Shown: positions 21,653 to 33,763 of the stretch, piece by piece
Layout: every line of letters begins with the position of its first letter
Numbering within the stretch: the stretch's first letter is position 1
NCBI GenBank assembly: GCA_029747015.1
Contig: JAKOGI010000026.1
Location: 1,286,817 to 1,350,816, forward strand
DNA length: 64,000 bases
Source of the DNA: Carnegiea gigantea
Taxonomy: Eukaryota; Streptophyta; Magnoliopsida; Caryophyllales; Cactaceae
Reading direction: 5' to 3'
Translations under genes and position numbers: made by a program
The notes under the pieces: generated by a model
What the model saw: the letters and a program-made list of their open reading frames with translations, nothing else
What the model was told of the DNA's origin: nothing
Database searches by the model: none

Positions 21653-24600
21653 TCGATCTATACATGGGGATTGGACCGCGTGTTTCTTCTATGATTTTAT
21701 GGAAGCAAAATCAGACAAGAGACAATCTTCATGGGACTAACATTGTTCGGACATGGCCTCTTGAAGGAGCAAAGCCTTCGCAGCCAGACACATCTGGGTG
21801 AAAACTGGAGAAATTTGTGAAAGCAACAGAGCAGCAAGAAGTCTTTTCCCCTGTGAAGATGCTAATATTCCACTTCTTGTACATACCACACACCCTCACC
21901 GCTTACCGGGGTGATCTTAGAGGCATTTATGTGAACCCAACCCATTGTTTTGATTAAATCGTTAGGCTTTTTAGATAGATTTTATCCTTCATTCTTCCTT
22001 CTAGTTTTGTACTCCTTGCTTTAGGGATCTATAGCCACTGTTAAGTGATCTTCTACACGAACATGAACGTTATGATTATAGAAAATTCATCAAAGCTATC
22101 CATTATGAAGTTGACCATATGTATTTTTTGGGGTTATCATTGCAAGTGGTGTGCAAATTTTAGTGGGGTTAATCTGAATATGAAAGTCCAATATTACAGT
22201 GCTAATGTCACCAGCATATCAAGTTGGTTGGGAAAATCAAGGAAATTGGTGGACCATCCATGACCATGTGTTTCGTTGCTCTGCCCATGTTTGTTATGGC
22301 TTATTCGTTGGCCCCCGTTTGATTTGACTATTTTTTCCTAGTCCTAGTATTTATGCCATGTAATCTGATGAATTGCAACATCTCATGTTACCAAACAATT
22401 ATTGCACTTCGATGCGCTTTCATAATTTTGTCATCAAGGGATGATGAAATTTATTCACTCAAATGGATTTGAACTTGTATTGTGTTTATCGTTTACAGTG
22501 AGATATCGAGAAGAACAAGAAATAAAATCGATAGCACAATTAATTCAAAATTAGAAAACAAAAAAATGTAATAGATTTCCAATTGAAATCATGTTCAATA
22601 ATTTTATTGTTTTGTCCAGAACAATGGAAATAGTCTACTTTTAACCCCTTTATGAATTCTAACATACGCCGCAAATTATGTTGCCCTCTTAGTTGGACAC
22701 ATTAACTCTATACTCAGAAGGATATGACTAACTGAGCATTGTTTTATATCTTACTAAGCAAACTTTTGCAATAATTGTTTACCTTGGTGAACATGGATGC
22801 ATACTTTAGTAAGCAACCCTCTAAAATGTGCAATTTTGACTAACCTACACAGGAGGACAATATAACGCCTAAGATTCTGGATGTATCTCTTGTGTCTTGA
22901 CATTATCGAAAAGCTCATCCAAATACATTAATTTTTGTTGACTTTGCTTGAGATTCATTGATATAGCATATTTGCTGAAAGTGGACATTTTCTTTATTTA
23001 AGAAAAATTTTGCTATGGGTGTCAATTAATTCAATAGGGGAAGTTTTTAGAAGTTGTTACCAAAGGCTTTGATTCAAATCGTACTACATCAACCTTTAGC
23101 TACCCCAAAAAAGAAAATTAATGCAATGGAGCTAGTTGTACGTCATACCTTGTTAAGTATAAAACACTTTATAGAATTTGCATATTTGGAAATTATGGAA
23201 ACCCTAAGAAAAGGAAAGAAAAAAAATTTGCAAGCTGATTTAAACTTTTTAAAAAAAAATCATAGAAGTCAATTTAGTACAAAAAACCATTTTTCGCGCC
23301 TCTAACTCCACATTTCATTCTCAAAAGTTAGTAAGCAATGTACTGAATTCAATGCGGATTGATGATTTTGAATGCGTGTGCCTAAATTTGCTCACCAGGA
23401 CTATGATGGATGGAATTTGAGGGCCTGTTTGACAAACAACGGCCAGTTGTTTCTACTAATTAATTTGTATGAGCTATTTGAATCAGTTATTTATAGAAAA
23501 TTATTTGCTAAAATTAGTTGTTTCTGACAAAGTTATGAACAAAAAGTTAATTCTTCAGAAAGCTCATACAGTAAGCATTTTCAAATAGCTTTTGAGATCC
23601 AAAAAACTATTCCACAATGATATCTTACCAGACACTCAAATTAGTTTTTTGATTTTCAAACAATTAATTTTGATTCAAACATTTTTTTTGGACTAGAAAA
23701 TTTTTCAAAAAATTGTTTGCCACATGTGCTTAGAAGAATAAGTGGGAAGGTTTATATACAATGAGACCTCGTAATACAAAAAGCACCCAAAAGGCATACA
23801 ATTTGACAACAAAATTGTTCAGGGGGCATTTGTCCGGATCTTCCAAAGTTAACTCAAGCTCGTTAGTCTCCCAAAGTTAACTTATGATAATTAATATAAT
23901 TTTCCAAGAAAACCACTAAAACGCCCCCCTCCCCTTGAAGGAAAAACCCCTCATATTAGAATTAGAAAGCTAGAAGCCTAGTCAACAAGATGCTACTAAT
24001 TCAACATATTTTTATTAGTTTTTAAGGTGGGTAAATTATCCACTTACCAAATATCTATGTATGAAATTGATCTCTTTGCTAGCATAATTAATTAAATAGA
24101 TAGCATTGTTGGCATTAGAATTTCCTTAAATTCCACTAAAATAGAACCCAATCAACCCACCCTAAATTGTATCATTATACCAGACCTCTATATATGACAA
24201 TTTATGCTAAGTAGGTCGGGGACGGGAATAAAGTAGGATTACAATGTAACACTTTTCTTGATCAAAAAAATAAAACAACAGTTTTCATTTGTTGATTTAT
24301 CTTACCAGGTGGTGTTAATTTTGTCATAATTAGCTTTTGAGGCGGCCATATCATCTACACACGAAATTACTGCATTACCCCTATTGTCCTGCTTGTAGTT
24401 GGAGGGAAAACTCGGTTGAAATTGCTGGGAACCATGCTTGACAAGGAAGCTTCCCAAACACAAAAATCACGTTGTAGTTAAACCCCCTTTGCGGTCATTC
24501 AAAATTGGCAGGGGAAAAGGTGGGTGATGGTGGGTTCTAAATTGCAAACGTGGGGAAGAGATGTTGTAATTGTGTAAAATTGGGGGATTGAAGGAGGACC

Positions 24601-24980
24601 TGAGGTTGGGAAACGGTTGTGAAATTGAATGAAATTGAGTTATGGAAGCCGAGTAAGCAAAGTTGATCGTGAGTACTAGTCAAGGAAGAAGTTGGTCTGC
24701 AGTGGATGGACATTTCATTAAATAGACGGGATTCCTTCTTTGCATTGTAAACAAGTAAGATTGTTATAAGTGAAATGTTAATGCAATTGTTGTGGGTTCC
24801 TTTCATATGTAACTTATGAAATTTAGAAATTTCCCGCGTTTATGTAAGTAATGTAAAGTGTAATACACAAACTTATAAAGGCATGCAACGTAAGATTAGC
24901 ATTGGGGGTGTTGAACTAGATGTAGGAGAGGTAGGGTTTGGTTAGATGGGTTTGCTTACAGCTTAAACGAAATGAATGTT
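21653..24980. other. 3' UTR and long AT-rich intergenic region
   Basis: The first 300-400 bases after the stop are probably the 3' untranslated region of the O-fucosyltransferase gene. Beyond that I find no gene. There are A/T-rich segments (22540-22640, 23280, 23640-23720) and a short near-duplicate (TCCAAAGTTAACT / CCCAAAGTTAACT, 23845-23885). No element ends could be defined. Confidence 0.45.
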
Positions 24981-25350
24981 TGTAATTGTACTGTGTGGTT
25001 ATGGTATGGAGTTAGTGATGCTTGTGATGAAAATTTACCTTAATTGATATGCAGATATTGATTAAGGAATATACTTACTCTTCAAACTTTTCATGTGGTC
25101 ATTGAAAGTGGTTAACCTAGAATGGTGTATTCTATAACTTAGGATAATGTTGAATGAGAGATTGTTGTAATTGTACTGTGTGGTTGTGGTATGGAGTTAG
25201 TGATGCATGTGTTGGAAAATTTTCTTAATTACTATGCACAGGTTGATTAAGTAATACATTTATTTGTTGAACTTGTCATGTGGTAATTTAAAGTGGTTAA
25301 CCCGGAATGGTGTATTCTATATCCTAGGTTAATGTTAAATGAGAAATTAG
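24981..25350 (+). repeat. Two-unit tandem repeat, period about 185 bp
   Basis: TGTAATTGTACTGTGTGGTT starts at 24981 and again at 25166. The rest of each unit matches with scattered differences, for example TGGAGTTAGTGATGC and AATGGTGTATTCTATA occur in both. It lies just upstream of the MuDR-like coding region and may belong to that element. Confidence 0.75.
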
Positions 25351-26029
25351 AGTTAGATGTATAAGGGTCTAAAGTTGACACTGTTGATGTTGTATTTCAT
25401 GTGTGGATTAGGCGGTAACATACATGTGTGAATTTGCAGTTGATTGGTGGGGTTGACCATAATGAAAGGACAATATGCTAGTATGGCACATGGTGGGGCT
25501 AGGGAGATGACTTTATATGTGTGCTGGGGAGGATTTATAGAGGAAGGTGCGGGAGGACTTATGTTGGCGGTGGGACACGTGTGACTGAAGGAGAATATGG
25601 GTGTGCTTCAAGTGTTGAGGTTAGTGGAGGAGGTAATGGGGGAGGGTTCAAGGGGTCAGTTGTGGTGCAGTTTGAAGTATAATTGAATGAAGTTATTACC
25701 ATTTGGAAAGAACATTGACATTAGGAAGTTATGAAAGAGAACGATCATTATGTGTACATTTATGTGGGAGGAAGTGAAGATTCATATGTGAAAGAGTTAT
25801 AGGGTAATGGGGCTTTGGAACGACGGTCGATAGTGGGTGATTGTAATAATCTGGAGGACTAGAGCAAGGATATTTGATACAAGTGGTATAGTCTGTGGTG
25901 AGGGAGGGAGAGTAGTTGCTAATAATATCCCAAGGCAAACAGCTTTGCTGTAGATGTGTGTGTGGTGGTGATCACTAACTGTGGTTGCAATTGTTGACTA
26001 ATCATGTGCTACTCTTGTGTTAATACGTA
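25351..26029. other. Region upstream of the MuDR-like transposase
   Basis: No intact gene. G-rich coding-like text with many stops, probably the 5' part of the MULE. A terminal inverted repeat could not be identified. Confidence 0.35.
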
Positions 26030-28076
26030 GGGATGCCGGTGAAGGTAATATGGACAAAGTTGACGAACTTGACAATTCTTCTCTACTGAAGCAAAGCAGG
26101 TCTGCGGTAAGGAGGAACAATGTAGCATTTGACATACCTAATAACGAGTTCAGTTATTCAACTCTAGGTCTGGTGAGAATGTAGTGAGGGATTGTGTAGT
26201 GTCACCTACATCGGGGTTGCAATTTGAGGCATACCAGAAAAGGATGCTGATATGGAAGAACGAAATAAAAGGGAGGCGTTAAGTGTTTGCTACTGCTATT
26301 GACATACAGAAAAGTATATGAAAGTATATCATAGCAAACAAATTTAAATATAAACATGTTAGAAATTGTCGACAATGCATTGTTATGAAATGCATTACAA
26401 AAGGATATGGGTTCGATATGTACATTAGGGGCCGCCTAAAAATGGATGGAATGTATGTGAAGGAGTTTGTTTCAAGACGCGTGCATAGTGTGAGAGATAA
26501 ATGCCAAATGAGGAAGGGGGGAAAAGGCAAATGAGAGCGAGCCTCCTTGCCAGACTAATTAAGGGGAAGGTTCGACTAAGTGTACACACCCCGTAAGATA
26601 TTGAAAGATTTGCAACTAGAGATGGGAATAAGGGCATGTATATGGATTGTTGGAGGGTCTGTGAGTATGTATGGGCGCTAGTAACCAAAAGATTGGAGGA
26701 CCATTACAAGCTTCTTCCCTGAATATATGCACCTATTTTTATGGGGAATCCGAACTTAAGAGCATTTTGCAAGCTGAAAGAATCCAATCAGGCGTATATT
26801 TGTTACATGTAGAGTTTCACTGAATGAGTTCATCCTTGGATGTCGGAAGATATTGTTTGTAGATGTAGCACATTTGAGTGGGTCGTATGAGGGCACCTCA
26901 ATTGCTGCAATTGCTCTTAATGTAGATGACCAGTTATTTGATGTTGCATATGCAGTTGTGTCTATGGAGAACAACAATGATTGGTTGTGGTTTTTGACTA
27001 TATTACGTGAATGTTTATGTGGAATGCAACCCGTGATAATAAATGATAAGAACTAGTCATTACTATTTGATGTGCCAATGGTTTTTGATATGAGAACCAC
27101 GCTTATTGTTCAAGGCACGTATGGGGCACTTTCTTGCTTATGTAGGGAAGTTAAGGATTTGACAGTAGGCATCAAAGGATTTATTAAAGGAGAAATTGAA
27201 AGAGTTACAAAGGCCCTTATAACGGTAGAGTATGGAATAGTAATGGATGAGCTTAGGAAATACAAGTGGGATTTGGCAACCTAGGTGAAGCATAATGAAC
27301 GTAAACATTGGGTAGCAGTCAAATTTCACATAAAAAGCCGGGATAGATTAAATAACAATGCAATAGAGAGTTGGAACAACTTGATGCGTTCATTAAGGTG
27401 TATGTCAATCTCGTTCCTAGTTAGTAGGCATATACAGAAGCTTGGTTTGAAGGTTGATAAGAGGAAGATGGAGGTGCAAAAGTGGAGGAACAGTGTAGAT
27501 GACAAAATTCAGAAGAAGCTGAGAAGGAAACGTGCCAACATTGCTTCAATAGCAGATGTGCAGTTGTTTAACATAACCCTTGGCAAGTACGGTGCGTTGT
27601 TTACTCATTAACCTTACAAGAATGATATATAGCTGCAAGTGGTGGTAGTTTAAGAGGTTGTCGTGTGCCCATGTAATGACACTCATTGATAGGAAGAAGT
27701 TATGGGGGTATGACTATGTGAGTGACAATTAGAAGGCACCAACTCAAAGTACGATATATATGAACAGTACATATCCAATGGAGATGCACGTTTTCGTACC
27801 ATGAATCATGCATGATGCAACGGGCCTGGCGGCTAGTGGTGATTAGTTGATGAGGAATATAACTAAAGAATCTTACCGCCAATGAATCCATGTCTACAGT
27901 TTAGACCAATAGAGAGGAGAATTGAATCTCAAAAGTACAGCCTCAAAATGAGGAGGTGCTCTAGATGCGAATATGTTGGACACTATAGGAACATTTGCAA
28001 GAATTCACGTACTGATTTCAATGCAGATCACACATGTGATGTTGTCATTGTGGAGGACTTGTTTGCTGGAAACTAG
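26030..28076 (+). pseudogene. MuDR/MULE transposase, decayed
   Basis: Broken pieces in several frames reconstruct the domain order of plant MULE transposases. An N-terminal DNA-binding-like part is at about 26250-26560. The DDE core is at 26853-27056 with VDVAHLSGSYEGTSIAAIAL, where the first catalytic Asp sits, then AYAVVSMENNNDWLWFL. The later segment RLNNNAIESWNNLMRSLR lies at about 27345-27400. A SWIM-side zinc knuckle C-x2-C-x4-H-x4-C is at 27958-28002 (CSRCEYVGHYRNIC). Stops at 27054-27056, 27282-27284 and 27609-27611 prevent a full protein. Element ends were not found; the hAT and CACTA elements further right may lie inside its 3' part. Confidence 0.8.
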
Positions 28077-28079
28077 TTA

Positions 28080-28626
28080 TAGTGCACCACCAGGTAAGAA
28101 GGTGAAGGTAAGACTTGCATATTCGAAATATATGGAAGTTGGTTACACAACATTTTGGAGTGAAGTTCATGTATTATGTAAGGGATGTGTGCTTGTCATT
28201 ATTCATAGTTTGTAGTTGTTTCCTATATATTTAACCCACATTGGTGACTCCATAAGGATAGGTTAGTGGATATGAAGGCAGTGCTTGGTTGGGATCATCT
28301 TCTAGAATGTCGGAATCTATGTCATGGTAATTATGATTGGACATTGGCTTGCTCTAGTGTTGCTGGATGTTGCTCAATGTCAGCAACATTTATGAACAGG
28401 TTGTTGTAATTCATGAAATATATATTTAGTGTGATATTTGGTAATGCATTGCAATCGTAGGTTGATGGGAAATGAGCAATGAAAGTGAAGGGCCTACGTA
28501 TCTCATATCTTCACATAGAAGCTTCCTGGGATAGTTAGTACACTAATTTGGAATAATATAGTCCTATGTGAGATTATACATTTTGTGTGATTTAGCAAAG
28601 TGAAGTTTGAAGCCACAGTGTTATGG
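28080..28626. other. Non-coding stretch between MULE and hAT element
   Basis: No gene recognised; probably the 3' non-coding part of the MULE. Confidence 0.3.
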
Positions 28627-28634
28627 CTCTTTGG

Positions 28635-29646
28635 CAGGGGAGGAGCTATAGTGGAGTCACGTAGGGTCAACTGACCCTGCTTAAAAAACAAAACCTATTG
28701 GTTAAGTTTAAAAAAGTACAAATAAGATATATATGTACTTTGTGATATACCTAATTGTAACAAAAGAAGATTGCTTCGGTGGTTGAACGGGCATGGAACT
28801 TCCATAGGGCATTCTTCCACACGCTTCGCAGGTGCAAACCTTGTTGCTGGCCTAATTACACCCACACACTCCCTTTTTTTTCTTTTTTTTGGCCCAACTT
28901 TCGGATTAAACCTGCGAGACTCTCCCCTTCCCCCCATTCTATTCGCCTACTACCCACACACCGTCACAGAAACGCAAACGCAGAACAACCACCACGCCTA
29001 GTCGCCCAGACCTAGTCGTCCACCATTGGTGGCATTCTTCGGCAACCACCGTCAATGCTCCAGGCTGTGCCGCTGTGCCACCAATAGTCCACCACCGATT
29101 TGAACTTTGAAAGTACAAACCCAAAACTCTAGATAGTTTAATTTTCATTTTTATTTTTCAAACATTTGATTGTTTAACCTTTAATTATTTAGATAATTAG
29201 ATTAGTTTCAATTGTTGAAATCATTTGATAAAATTGAGGGGAATTGGTGAGCTTTCGAGGAAATTGCTTCAAATGCTAGAAGTATCTCAGCTTTCCTCAC
29301 CTATATCTACTTATGCAGTTGGCTTTACTCTTACCAGATTCCAATTCAACTATTGAAAGGGTATTCTCAGTGATAAAGATTATCAGGACCAATTTGCGCA
29401 ATAGAATATCGGATGAGTTTTTAAATGATACTATTATTACTTATTTTGAGGATGATCTTTTTGAAATAGTACTAAATGATGATATCATGTAGCGCTTTCA
29501 AAACATGAAGGTTCGTCAAGGACAATTATCTTAATTATATTAACTTTGTAATTTCGTTTTTATGACTATTGTTAAATTTCAAATTTCAAATCACATGTGT
29601 ATTTGAGTCTCGATCCTTCTTGAATTAATTTCTGGATTCGCCACTG
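28635..29646 (+). mobile_element. Non-autonomous hAT transposon with 8-bp target duplication
   Basis: Starts CAGGGGAGGAGCTATAG and ends TGGATTCGCCACTG; the ends are imperfect inverted repeats of the plant hAT form CAGGGGCGGATCCA. It is flanked on both sides by CTCTTTGG (28627-28634 and 29647-29654), a perfect 8-bp duplication characteristic of hAT. Only the C-terminus of a transposase remains inside, so most of the coding region has been deleted. Confidence 0.9.
29320..29534 (+). pseudogene. hAT transposase C-terminal dimerisation domain fragment
   Basis: Reads LALLPDSNSTIERVFSVIK then LRNRISDEFLNDTIITYFEDD, the conserved end of plant hAT transposases of the zinc-finger MYM/TTF type. One in-frame TAG at about 29491 interrupts it before FQNMK. 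The stop is at 29532-29534. The DDE part is absent. Confidence 0.85.
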
Positions 29647-29817
29647 CTCTTTGGAATGCCACATACGTTGGTAGTGCATCAATTTGTTCACTTAGAGATG
29701 GTTATACGATCTTTCTCTAAAGTGTACAATTGTGAACGTTGCTGGTCAATGGTTCATGGCATGACAGGGTTGATTTCAGGTGGTGACAACTTTACTAATG
29801 GGCTGACATGTTAGTAG

Positions 29818-32800
29818 CACTACAAAAAAAAGTAGCTTTCACCAACAGACATCCAGTAACAAAAAATAAGTTCTGTTGGTAAATTTTTTATTTTGCAACA
29901 GACTTGTTTATTTGTTGGTATTAAAGTGTTGAGGTAGGGAGCGAAGAAGGGGTCCTGATATTTCCAACAAATACAAACTGATTTGTTGGTATTAGTACTA
30001 CATTAGCGGCAATCAAAATTTCTGTCACTATTGAGATAACATTACCAGCAAAATTATTTAAAAAAAAACTTATGTTGGTGTTATATCAGCATATATACTA
30101 TCACAGGAAACTAAATGACTATTACGAACCACATTGTATATAATTCTTCAAAAACCAAAAAAAAACCCAAATAGAAAACCCTATTGCAATTTGCCTGGTC
30201 TAGAGCACGCATATGTCCTTTGTGAAACCTGGAGAGAGGCAACTGGGTTTGGACTTTAGAGAACACAATAGAGCCATCGATTTTGATATTCATCTACTCT
30301 CATCTCTCAATTTGGCACCTAATCAGTAAAAATCTAACCAAACAACATTGATGTGGGGTTGTTGCTGTTGCTCAATCATCAAATTTTCCAGGTATGGTGC
30401 TCTGTCATCATTCTGAGTCGAATTTTTTGTTATTGGATCAAATGTTTTGTAGTTTTTGGTCTATCATCACTCTCAGTCAATCCAATGCATCTAATATGTG
30501 GTCAATCACCTATTTGCATCCTCTCTCTGGCACCGTTCACCAGAAAGCTCGGGCATGTGCGCCGAAAATTAAGTGAAACGCAACAAAGATGACAAATTAG
30601 GACTTGAATATGCAATTCCCTTAAGGTACTGTTTTTGCAATGTCCATAAATGTGTTGGATGCGAATGTGAAATTAGACACTAATGTCCTTGAACTTGTAG
30701 GTAGGAGCTGAATGTTAAAGCAGTCAAAATGGTTGGTATGTATATTTGGAACAGAGTTGTACGTCTGACCAAAGGATGCACATATATGTTGGTTCATCAT
30801 CCATGGTAGGTTATGGGTTTTCACAAGAGTGGTTAAATACAGCCCTAGTGAGACTGAGTATCTGTACTGCCTCTATAAGCAGTGACTATTCTTTTGCAAC
30901 ACATCATGTCTGTCTCTATAAAGTTGTTGTTGCTTGTGAATATCACTAATTTTGTGATTCAATGTAAAGGTCCCATTTTCAACTACTATGACTGGCACTC
31001 TACCTCTCTATTCTACAGTTTGCTGTTCTTTTACAGAACATCATGTCTATCTCTATAAAGTTGTTATTGCTTGTATATATCACCATACTTGTCTCTGTTC
31101 AATCTTTCCAATTATGGCTCCCTGAAGATAATTCATTATATGTAACCAGCAAGTGGGCATTTTCACTGATAGAACAGTGGCCTAGGCTGGAAAGTCTGGG
31201 CAAGCGAATTTGATGTGAGGAGTATTATGAAGGAAAAGAAAGATTATTTTCAGGTGTAAAATTTATGAGAGTGGTGGTTAATATGAACTTTCAGCTGGAT
31301 ACTAAAAGTGGTTATAGACTAAACTTTGATATGTGATAATTGGAGTTGCTTAGTTTTTTGATTAGGTTTTATACAGATGACGGGTTCAATTTCAAGGAAT
31401 TTGATGCTGCAGCTAGATTGAGCTTGTTACTAGACGTTTTAATCAAGGTTACTCCTGATTTCATGTCGTGTTTATGTTTAATATATGAGTATAAAGTAGT
31501 TGAAAGGTACCTTATGAATTTTCACAAAAGGGTAGTCCAGTTTTACTGGTATTAAACTGTAAGTTATCCGCTATTGATTGATGGATCCAACTTGCTGTTG
31601 ATTATTTGATCTCCTTGTAGGATTTTGAGAATGTTTTGGTACTTATGGACTAACATGTGTGAGATTTGTAATTGCATCACTATAGAATTTGAATTTTATC
31701 TTTCTTTGTGATGGGATCATACAAAGAGTTAAAGAGTCTTATGATCTTAGAATAAAGAAGGCATTCAACTTGTAGATGTAATGTAATTTTTGATTGCTCA
31801 TATACAAAAGAAGGCATGTAGTTTGTACATGCAGTTTTACATAGATGTAATGCAATCTTAGAATAAAGTGTCTTATTAAAACAATGCTTGATTGCTCATT
31901 AAAAAAATAAAAATAAAGAAGGCATTCAGGATGAATTATGGTGCACTTTCTAAAGGTGTTGTGCTTGACAACCTGTGTCAGGACACTATCCTTTCTAAGG
32001 TAAGGTGCTGTGTTGTGCATTTATGGAGCAGCAGTACCAGATTTTTTAGTTAAGTGAAGGACCATTACTTCTGTTGTCAATTAGAAGATGTGAGAACATG
32101 TTGTGATGGGAATTGTTGTGTATTTATGGATCACCACCGTTTACTTGGTGTAAATTGTTGTGACCTTATTTGGTTATCTTTTCCATTGCTGAACCGAACA
32201 ATCTTCATCATGTGCATATATCCTCTTCTTGTCATAGAATAAGCCTATTTGCTAATTGTTTAATGTTTGGTATATTCCGAGCAAGTGGCCCGTAGAGTTG
32301 TGGACTTCGGTGTGTAGCCGTTGAGCTTATTTCTATATTCTTTTATACTTCTCCTCGATGTAGGGAATTAATGTAAGGCTTTATACCTAGGAAATGGTCA
32401 GTTTTCAGACGAAACTTTGTCCGTTTCGTCCCAGAATTTAAGTAGGAATTTAAGAAATCGTTGATACTTCTAACCCTAAGGGTTAGGGGTCTCACAGATG
32501 GTATCAGAACAAGTTTCTGCGACCATAGGTCACAACCTGAGTCTTGCACTTCCTATAGTTTTCTAGGAACGCATTTGTGATGACGTGCTATTGTGTGGAA
32601 ATGTAGTTTTGGTATGAACATCGATCATATTAACATGCTAAAACTAACTTTATTTTTGTGGATCTGGAGCATAGCCATTGTATTTTTGTCATTCCTTATT
32701 TGTCTTCGAGCTGGATGCCATGATGAACTCATTCTAGTTCTCTTATCTATAATAAATTTGACATCATGTTATTAAGGGAGAATGCCATTAGATGATTATA

Positions 32801-33760
32801 AATATTCTCCATTACTCTTCTTAAGATTTATGCTTTTGTACTTATTTAATAGGAAATATGGAAGGATGTTCTTTCTTCATTTAAGGAAGATGAGGATATT
32901 GATGATGACAATGAAAAAGGTCATGCATTTGACGAAGGAAATGCTAAAGAAGTTGATGATCAAGAACAAAATGATGAGTCGTAGTTTGAGTTCTCTTATG
33001 TGGTTAACTTTTATCTTGACTTATCTTTTAGGTAGACCAAGTAATGTTTATGAGTTTGTACTTATGGTTTGACTTTAATTTCAATGGAAGCAATTGTTGG
33101 AGTTATGTGCTTATTTGTTATGAACTTTTAGTGAATGCATAGCACTTTTGAAAACTTTTAAATAACATTGTGCTTTTGTTTGGGTTGATTCTTCTATTGT
33201 CGATAACTATTGTATTTACAGGTTTGATTTTATGTAGATGTATTTGTTAGAAAAAATAGTTCCCACTTGAATGGATGGACTATTGGCAGTAAATGTTTTA
33301 GATCATGAGGTGTGGGAAGGAACAAAATTACCAATAGAATACAGCTTGATGGAAATTCTTTTTTGACGATATATATTAGTACCAACAGATCTTCTTGTTG
33401 GACAAGATTAAAAAGGCAGGAAAAAGAAAAAATTACCAACAGATACAGTACGTTGGTGAATAATTTATGCCGTCAGTTGATTTAGTACCAACAGAAGCAT
33501 CTGTTGGTAACACTTGCCATCACCAACATATTATGTTTTTGTTGGTAATAGGATGACATTCATCCACGAATTCATTCTGTTGGTATTGTGGAGAAATTGT
33601 GACAGATTACAATATCTGTTGGTAAAACTAATACCATCACCTCTTTTTATCAACAGTCTAGCAACAGACCAATATCTGTTGGTATAAGGTTTTACTAATA
33701 GCAAATGTACTTATTGCAATAGAACTATTCATATTGGTAAAAACCACTTTTTTTGTAGTG
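29818..33760. mobile_element. Non-autonomous CACTA transposon
   Basis: Left end CACTACAAAAAAAAGTAG, right end ACTTTTTTTGTAGTG, flanked by the 3-bp duplication TAG (29815-29817 and 33761-33763). Both ends carry clusters of a short subterminal motif, CCAACAGA on one strand and TCTGTTGGTA on the other: at 29842, 29872, 29905 and 29975 on the left, and about eight more between 33370 and 33690 on the right. CACTA transposases bind such motifs. No TnpD-like transposase was recognised inside, so the element is probably mobilised in trans. Its interior includes a duplicated segment of about 50 bp (near 30896 and 31031) and an LTR-end fragment. Confidence 0.88.
32320..32560 (+). other. LTR-end plus primer-site fragment inside the CACTA element
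   Basis: The sequence GGTCTCACAGATGGTATCAGAAC looks like the end of a 5' LTR followed by an initiator-Met primer site (TGGTATCAGAAC at 32499-32510, one mismatch to the consensus). No second LTR or coding region is nearby, so it would be a truncated or captured piece. Its left limit is undefined. Confidence 0.45.
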
Positions 33761-33763
33761 TAG

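Noticed and set aside
23405..23760. Possible MITE starting GGGCCTGTTTGACAAAC
   Set aside because: The start resembles hAT-type MITE ends, but no inverted partner or target duplication could be found.
28771..29015. Two overlapping Pro/His-rich open frames
   Set aside because: They lie inside the short hAT element in non-coding sequence, with no transposase motif.
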